Positions 59,162 to 64,000 of a stretch of 64,000 bases of DNA are shown here, piece by piece. Numbering within the stretch: the stretch's first letter is position 1; every line of letters starts with the position of its first letter. Under the pieces are notes generated by a model. The model worked only from the letters and a program-made list of their open reading frames with translations. It was not told the origin of the DNA and did no database searches. The position numbers were made by a program, and so were the translations under genes. Location: NCBI RefSeq assembly GCF_006716695.1, contig NZ_VFPN01000004.1, positions 155,104 to 219,103 on the forward strand, in the 5' to 3' direction. Source of the stretch: Klugiella xanthotipulae (GTDB lineage: Bacteria > Actinomycetota > Actinomycetes > Actinomycetales > Microbacteriaceae).

Positions 59162-59252
59162 TTGTCGCGCGCCGTGATCGGGTATGATCGCCGGGGCGCT
59201 GCGATGGGGTGGTGCGCCACAACTACAGATTTCCGCCGACAGCTGTCGGCGG
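59162..59252 (+). promoter_or_regulatory. rplKA promoter and leader palindrome
   Basis: TTGTCG (59162-59167) and TATGAT (59183-59188), 15 bp apart, are a likely promoter for rplK-rplA. In the leader, CCGCCGACAG-CTGTCGGCGG (59233-59252) is a perfect palindrome with no spacer, 85 nt before the rplK ATG, and could be a regulatory RNA element or a binding site. Confidence 0.45.
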
Positions 59253-59338
59253 TTACCGGAGCTCGGAAATACCGTGTTCCCGGGAGAGAATCTTCGCCCC
59301 CCCGGGGCGATGGAGTCTCGAAGAGAAAAGGACATAAC

Positions 59339-59767
59339 ATGGCACCCAAGAAGAAGGTTTCGGGTCTGATTAAGCTTCAGATCCAAGCCGGCGCCGCTAA
59401 CCCCGCACCGCCTGTTGGCCCTGCGCTGGGTCAGCACGGCGTCAACATTATGGAGTTCTGCAAGGCGTACAACGCCGCAACCGAGTCACAGCGTGGAAAC
59501 GTTATCCCGGTTGAGATCACGGTGTACGAAGACCGTTCGTTCACATTCGTCCTGAAGACTCCTCCGGCCGCCGAGCTGATCAAGAAGGCCGCCGGTGTTG
59601 CTAAGGGATCGGGCACCCCGCACACCGTCAAGGTTGCGAAGATCACCAAGGATCAGGTTCGCCAGATCGCAGAGACCAAGCAGGCTGACCTCAATGCCAA
59701 CGACATTGAGGCTGCATCGAAGATCATTGCCGGTACCGCTCGTTCCATGGGCATCACGGTCGAGTAA
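59339..59767 (+). CDS. rplK: 50S ribosomal protein L11
   Basis: A 142-residue L11, part of the GTPase-associated centre of the large subunit. Visible landmarks: [40 protein letters not shown], and the rRNA-binding C-terminal domain with GSGTPHT, KVAKIT and ARSMGITVE. The ATG at 59339 is preferred over the frame open from 59162, because the family begins with [11 protein letters not shown] and AAAAGGA is upstream. It precedes rplA by 17 bp. Confidence 0.97.
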   Translation: MAPKKKVSGLIKLQIQAGAANPAPPVGPALGQHGVNIMEFCKAYNAATESQRGNVIPVEITVYEDRSFTFVLKTPPAAELIKKAAGVAKGSGTPHTVKVAKITKDQVRQIAETKQADLNANDIEAASKIIAGTARSMGITVE

Positions 59768-59784
59768 GGCTGAGGAGAAATATC

Positions 59785-60474
59785 ATGGCACAGAAGTCAA
59801 AAGCGTACCGCGCCGCCGCCGAGAAGATCGAAGACGGCAAGTTTTACACCCCGGCCGAGGCCGTAGCACTGGCCCGGGAGACCGGGTCTGCAAAGTTCAA
59901 CTCCACCGTTGAGGTCGCCCTCAAGCTGGGTGTTGACCCCCGTAAGGCCGACCAGATGGTTCGTGGAACCGTGAGCCTGCCCCACGGTACCGGTAAGGTT
60001 GCGCGCGTGATTGTGTTCGCAACCGGTGCAGCGGCCGAAGCCGCCATCGCCGCCGGGGCCGATGAGGTGGGTGGCGACGAGCTGATCGAGAAGGTGGCCG
60101 CTGGCTACACCTCCTTTGACTCGGCCGTCTCCACACCCGAGCTCATGGGTAAGGTTGGTCGTCTGGGTAAGGTTCTGGGTCCCCGTGGCCTGATGCCCAA
60201 CCCTAAGACGGGCACTGTGACCCCGGATCCCGCCAAGGCTGTCACCGACATCAAGGGTGGAAAGATTGAGTTCCGCGTGGACAAGCACGCCAACGTTCAC
60301 TTCATTGTGGGTAAGGTGTCCTTTACGCAGGAGCAGCTCAGCGAGAACATCACGGCCGCGCTCGACGAGGTTATTCGTCTGAAACCGTCGAGCTCGAAGG
60401 GCCGTTACGTCCAGAAGGGTGCCGTCTCGACCACGTTTGGTCCCGGCATCCCCCTCGACGTCAACGCAATGTAG
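59785..60474 (+). CDS. rplA: 50S ribosomal protein L1
   Basis: A 229-residue L1, a large-subunit stalk protein that also represses its own operon in many bacteria. Motifs: [12 protein letters not shown], the [13 protein letters not shown] segment, [20 protein letters not shown] and a C-terminal [22 protein letters not shown] precedes the ATG. A strong terminator follows, closing the rplKA operon. Confidence 0.97.
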   Translation: MAQKSKAYRAAAEKIEDGKFYTPAEAVALARETGSAKFNSTVEVALKLGVDPRKADQMVRGTVSLPHGTGKVARVIVFATGAAAEAAIAAGADEVGGDELIEKVAAGYTSFDSAVSTPELMGKVGRLGKVLGPRGLMPNPKTGTVTPDPAKAVTDIKGGKIEFRVDKHANVHFIVGKVSFTQEQLSENITAALDEVIRLKPSSSKGRYVQKGAVSTTFGPGIPLDVNAM

Positions 60475-60493
60475 GTCTTTCCTCGGGAAGACC

Positions 60494-60527
60494 AGTGGGG
60501 CCGGAAGCAATCGCTTCCGGCCCCACT
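60494..60527 (+). terminator. Terminator after rplA
   Basis: AGTGGGGCCGGAAGC and GCTTCCGGCCCCACT form a perfect 15-bp stem with an AATC loop, 20 bp after the rplA stop, followed by a short T-rich stretch. Confidence 0.85.
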
Positions 60528-60740
60528 GTCGTTTATCCGGAAGAACAGAGCACTCCTGCACCGGAGGCGCAGTAATCCGAGGTATTTTCACGGGTGTAGT
60601 GCAGCTTCGGTCGAGGTCGGTCGGGTAACCTTGGACCGTTATGTATTCGTCCGTCGTCAGATCGGCGGTTGTACTCCGGCTGACCACATCGCAGGTGCCG
60701 AGTGCTCGCCCGAGACGGGCCAAACTAGGGGAGATAATCA

Positions 60741-61148
60741 ATGTTTAGTCGTCGAGCTACGGCCGCCGTTGCACTTGTTGGAGCGCTCATGCTGGCACCA
60801 ACGCTCAGCGCGTGCACCTCAGACACCACTACCGAGCAGCGCAAGGAGGTCTCGCTTCCAGAGGGTTTCCCCAAAGACTTTAAGCTCGCCGAGGGGTCGG
60901 TTGTCCGGGCCGAGCAGATGGGTGATGAGGGCTGGTCAGCCACCGTCAAGGTCGCGGACAAGGACGCGCAGGATGCGGCCCGCGAGGCTCTCCTCGACTC
61001 CGGCTACACCCTTAATGGCTCCCTCGAAGACAACCCCGACGAGCGCACCTACACCATGGATAACGGTAAGCGCTCCGTCACCCTGGTGTTACAGAAGGCG
61101 AACGGTGACTACCTGGTGGCCTACAGCTTCGCCCCGCTCGCCCGATAA
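60741..61148 (+). CDS. Small lipoprotein, function unknown
   Basis: A 135-residue lipoprotein with lipobox TLSAC (Cys25), a short Thr-rich linker and a single domain with TVKVADKDAQDAAREALLDSGYTLNG and TYTMDNGKRSVTLVLQK. It is likely anchored at the outer face of the membrane. I do not recognise the family. It has its own promoter region in 60540-60740 with GATAAT 2 nt before the ATG at 60741, though that places the ATG too close for a -10, so the true promoter may lie further upstream. A strong hairpin follows. Confidence 0.75.
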   Translation: MFSRRATAAVALVGALMLAPTLSACTSDTTTEQRKEVSLPEGFPKDFKLAEGSVVRAEQMGDEGWSATVKVADKDAQDAAREALLDSGYTLNGSLEDNPDERTYTMDNGKRSVTLVLQKANGDYLVAYSFAPLAR

Positions 61149-61167
61149 CCTCTCGGTCCGCACCCTG

Positions 61168-61209
61168 CCGCGGTGCTGCCTGACCCTCTCGGTCCGGGCA
61201 GCACCGCGG
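61168..61209 (+). terminator. Terminator after the small lipoprotein
   Basis: CCGCGGTGCTGCC and GGCAGCACCGCGG form a perfect 13-bp stem with a 16-nt loop, followed by TTTG, 20 bp after the stop. Confidence 0.8.
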
Positions 61210-61379
61210 TTTGTGGTTTGTCCGGGTGATTTTTTGGATAAATGATGGTGATTTTTTAGCGTGATGCGCGTGATTTAACCGAGTTTCTGGGGCGGAATAA
61301 CGCTGAGAAACCGCGAAATCGAGGAATAACCCTTCTTCGGCATGAGCAGCGCTTCGGGTATTGTTGGGCCAGGGATTGA

Positions 61380-61459
61380 ACGGGCGCGCTCTGGTGCGCC
61401 CGTAGGGGCGCGTCAGCGCTCTTGGCGGGGGATTCGATTCACAATCACTATTGGAATCG
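61380..61459 (+). promoter_or_regulatory. Structured leader of the large secreted protein gene
   Basis: ACGGGCGC-(8 nt)-GCGCCCGT (61380-61403) and CGATTC-(13 nt)-GAATCG (61435-61459) could form two hairpins in the 5' leader. I could not match a known riboswitch. The rest of the 61210-61466 gap is AT-richer than the genes and holds no clear gene. Confidence 0.35.
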
Positions 61460-61466
61460 TAACGTC

Positions 61467-64000
61467 ATGAATGGACCAACTTTGGGGAAGCCACCTACGT
61501 CTATTTCCGCGCACCACAGACGCGCTGAACTGCACCGAGAGCAGCACAACACCACACCACGCCGGGGGGTCGCTCGCCTAGTTCGACCGCTCGCTTTCCT
61601 CACCGCATCAGTGCTACTGGTTGGTGGTTTTGTCGGTATCCAGGCCGATACGGCCCAGGCGGCAACAGGTTCGGTTTCGACGGGCGTTATTCTTGCCCCC
61701 GGTAGCCCGATCAAGCAGGTTGCGCTGAACGCCACCGGCAAAAGTCAGCTCATCTCAAGCACTCTTGGTGGTGCATATTACGAGCCCACGGATACGACGG
61801 GTGCAAAAAACACCGGCATCTTCGTCTCAACCCCGACGACAACAACGCAGTCCGCGTACGCGAGTGTCTCGAAGCAAGACTTCGGCGGCACGGGTACAGC
61901 GGCAGATCCCTATTGGGTATCCACCACCCAGGACACCACTAACGGTGTTCCGGCAACGGTCACCAAGAAAGACAGCTACGTTCCCGGGGCCAACTACGTG
62001 CGTTCCGACATCAGCGTGACGGTCAAAGCGGGTCAGCCGCGCACCGACGTTCAACTGGCTTCGTGGGCTGACTGCTTCCTCGGCGGGTCCGACAACGGAA
62101 AATCATCAGTGGACGGCTCGATTGGCTCGTGTATTGCCGCTTCGGGTGCCACGATCTCCTTCATCGCGGTGTCTCCGGGGGCCCAATTGGCCGCTGGAAA
62201 CTACTACGCGGCTTATCGTCTGGCGTACAACTACTCACAGTTCCCGGCAGGCTGCCCCGACGTTAACCTGCTCTTCTCGGCCGCCAACTGTAACGCGAGC
62301 CTGGATAACGGCCTCACGATTGCCTGGAAGACAAGCTTGGCTGGCGGCGAGACCGCTACGCGCACCTACTACTCGTCATACGACAAGAACATGAGGTTCA
62401 GCGACCTTCAGGTCAACGCCTCCGTGTCGAAGACCTCGGTTGAGCAGGGCGGCACGGTTGATTACTCGGTAAACGTCACGAATGACGGCCCGGATGCCAC
62501 CCCCTCTACCTCGGTGGTCTATAAGCTGCCCGCGGGGATGAGCTACGTCTCGGGTGGGGCTGGTTCCTACGATGCGACCACCGGCGGGTGGACGGTTGGA
62601 CCGCTGGCCAGCGGTCAAAGTAAAACCCTCACGATCACGGCGAAGGCAACAAAACTCGGTTCGTGGACCTCGCAGGTGACCAACGCGACCTCCGAGTACA
62701 TCGACCTGACGACCTGCTCTGACACCTCGCTCGCTTACTGTGGTGATGCGCAGAAGGTCACGGTTACGCAGGTTCTGAACATTGCCAAATCCACGACCGC
62801 CGCCGCACCCTCCACGGTTGCGGCCGACGGCGTGCAGACCAGCATCATCACCGTCACGGCTCGCGATAACTTGGGCCAGCAGATGCTCACGGGTGGCGAG
62901 AAGGTGGAGTTCACCACGACGCGTGGCACGCTCGGTGCCGTGAAGGATAATGGCGATGGCACCTACTCGGTCACGCTCGTCTCGACCGTGGCTGGCGAGG
63001 CAACCGTCTCCTTCACCATCAATGGAACGGCCAGCGACAAAGACAGTACAACGGTGACCTTCCTGACGGGTCCGCCCGTTGCGGCCTCCTCAGAGATGAC
63101 CCTGACGACAGATGCTCGCATTGCCAACAACGTCGATCAGCACCGTGTCGAGGTGACCCTGCGGGATGCCAACGGTAACCTCGTGCGCAACGTTGGCGAT
63201 ATGATCCAGCTCGCGGCTCCGGCCGGTCAGAAAGTCACGTTCGGTAATGCAGTGGAGACGACCCCCGGCGTATACACGGTGACCGTGACCTCCACCACGG
63301 CCGCGCTGGCAACCATCACGGGAACGGTCTACGGCTCGCCCACCCGTATTCCCGGCAGCGGAGGCACCCTCAGCTACGTCGCTGGTCCCGTTGACGCAAA
63401 GTACTCTGCTCTGACCCTGTCCACGGGCGACCGTGTGGCTGGCGTCGAGACCCATACGGCAGGGGTCTACCTTGCCGATCTGTACAACAACCCCATCGGG
63501 GGCACCGAGACGCAGTTTGCCTCGTCGGCCACCCTGTCGGCTCCCACGTCGATCACGGATGCGACCGGTCACGCTACGGTGACGGTTTCGTCGCAGAAGG
63601 CGGGCACCTGGGTAGTTTCGGCTCGCTCTGCGGGCGTTGAGTTGCGTCATAGTGGCGATGAGGTGGGCTTCGTGCCCGGTGCGCCCTACTTTGGCACGGG
63701 CGGTATCACGGTAGAGGCCACGCCGGGTTCGGTTCTGGCCGATAACGCGGCCGAGCATCAGGCCTCCCTTACCGTTGTGGATAAGTTTGGCAACGCTATT
63801 ACCGACGCTACGGTGGTCTACACCGTTGAGGCTCCGGCCCACATCGTGGGTGTCGCTTCCTCGCGGAGCGCGACAAACGGCCGGGCAACCGTCGCCATCG
63901 CCTCGGCCACGTCGGGTACCTTCGCCGTCACGGCAACGGTCAACGGCACCCCGGTTACCCTCGGCAGTCCCGCCAGTGTCACGTTCCAGGCCGGTGCGGC
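61467..64000 (+). CDS. Large secreted adhesin-like protein with DUF11 and Ig-like repeats (3' end outside window)
   Basis: The frame is open from the ATG at 61467 to the window end (844 codons so far), so the gene is partial at the 3' side. A long basic N-terminus precedes a signal sequence (LAFLTASVLLVGGFVGIQADT, cleavage near AQA). A secreted domain with Cys pairs follows, then a DUF11/CARDB-like repeat (VSKTSVEQGGTVDYSVNVTNDGPDATP) and several Big_1/invasin-type Ig repeats (PSTVAADGVQTSIITVTARDN, GDGTYSVTLVSTVAGEATVS). This is the pattern of surface adhesins or wall-bound structural proteins. A C-terminal anchor cannot be seen. A structured leader precedes it. Confidence 0.85.
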   Translation, partial: MNGPTLGKPPTSISAHHRRAELHREQHNTTPRRGVARLVRPLAFLTASVLLVGGFVGIQADTAQAATGSVSTGVILAPGSPIKQVALNATGKSQLISSTLGGAYYEPTDTTGAKNTGIFVSTPTTTTQSAYASVSKQDFGGTGTAADPYWVSTTQDTTNGVPATVTKKDSYVPGANYVRSDISVTVKAGQPRTDVQLASWADCFLGGSDNGKSSVDGSIGSCIAASGATISFIAVSPGAQLAAGNYYAAYRLAYNYSQFPAGCPDVNLLFSAANCNASLDNGLTIAWKTSLAGGETATRTYYSSYDKNMRFSDLQVNASVSKTSVEQGGTVDYSVNVTNDGPDATPSTSVVYKLPAGMSYVSGGAGSYDATTGGWTVGPLASGQSKTLTITAKATKLGSWTSQVTNATSEYIDLTTCSDTSLAYCGDAQKVTVTQVLNIAKSTTAAAPSTVAADGVQTSIITVTARDNLGQQMLTGGEKVEFTTTRGTLGAVKDNGDGTYSVTLVSTVAGEATVSFTINGTASDKDSTTVTFLTGPPVAASSEMTLTTDARIANNVDQHRVEVTLRDANGNLVRNVGDMIQLAAPAGQKVTFGNAVETTPGVYTVTVTSTTAALATITGTVYGSPTRIPGSGGTLSYVAGPVDAKYSALTLSTGDRVAGVETHTAGVYLADLYNNPIGGTETQFASSATLSAPTSITDATGHATVTVSSQKAGTWVVSARSAGVELRHSGDEVGFVPGAPYFGTGGITVEATPGSVLADNAAEHQASLTVVDKFGNAITDATVVYTVEAPAHIVGVASSRSATNGRATVAIASATSGTFAVTATVNGTPVTLGSPASVTFQAGA

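Noticed and set aside
1..64000. CRISPR array, rRNA operon or prophage
   Set aside because: No regularly spaced repeats, no rRNA sequence and no phage structural genes were seen.

Overview
The window is high-GC actinobacterial chromosome, most likely Microbacteriaceae or a close Micrococcales relative. The evidence is strong GC codon bias, the tRNA-Trp / secE / nusG / rplK / rplA order, a DUF3073 gene beside purM/purF, LxxTG-type sorting signals, and many leaderless promoters in which a -10 hexamer lies 6-7 nt before the start codon. I could run no database search, so the taxon is an inference.

Layout. 1-4.6 kb: a truncated membrane protein, purD, a bacterial SCP-like protein, a small membrane protein and an AraC-type regulator. 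4.7-6.8 kb: a secreted Cys-rich mini-protein and an aldehyde dehydrogenase. 6.8-11.3 kb (minus): a six-gene operon with ESX/type VII features (WXG100, YbaB-like, EspC-like, coiled-coil/TM protein, two paralogous lipoproteins) but no secretion machinery in the window. 11.5-16.4 kb: divergent purF and purM, DUF3073, an anchored secreted protein, a decayed fragment and a lipoprotein. 16.5-19.8 kb: a large RND permease. 20.0-30.9 kb: a complete histidine-utilisation (hut) regulon split into hutUI, hutG-permease and hutH-IclR, interrupted by a sortase-anchored S1 protease and two decayed IS fragments. 31-33 kb: small enzymes.

33.2-56.2 kb is the most interesting block, a catecholate siderophore system. 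It encodes isochorismatase and the DHB dehydrogenase, a PPTase, a DHB-AMP ligase, a free aryl carrier protein and one EntF-like C-A-T-TE NRPS whose A-domain pocket resembles the serine code. Together these point to an enterobactin-like (DHB-Ser)n product. Next come two tandem, sorting-signal-bearing YVTN beta-propeller surface proteins, a siderophore-binding lipoprotein, two more surface proteins sharing the same C-terminal domain, two FepD/FepG-type permeases, a GntR regulator and a Fes-like esterase. DtxR-like iron boxes lie over the NRPS promoter and both propeller promoters. The uptake ATPase, isochorismate synthase and MbtH are not in the window.

56.3-64 kb: an N5-(carboxyethyl)ornithine-synthase-like enzyme, a possible small RNA, tRNA-Trp, secE, nusG, rplK, rplA, a lipoprotein, and a large secreted Ig-like adhesin cut by the window edge.
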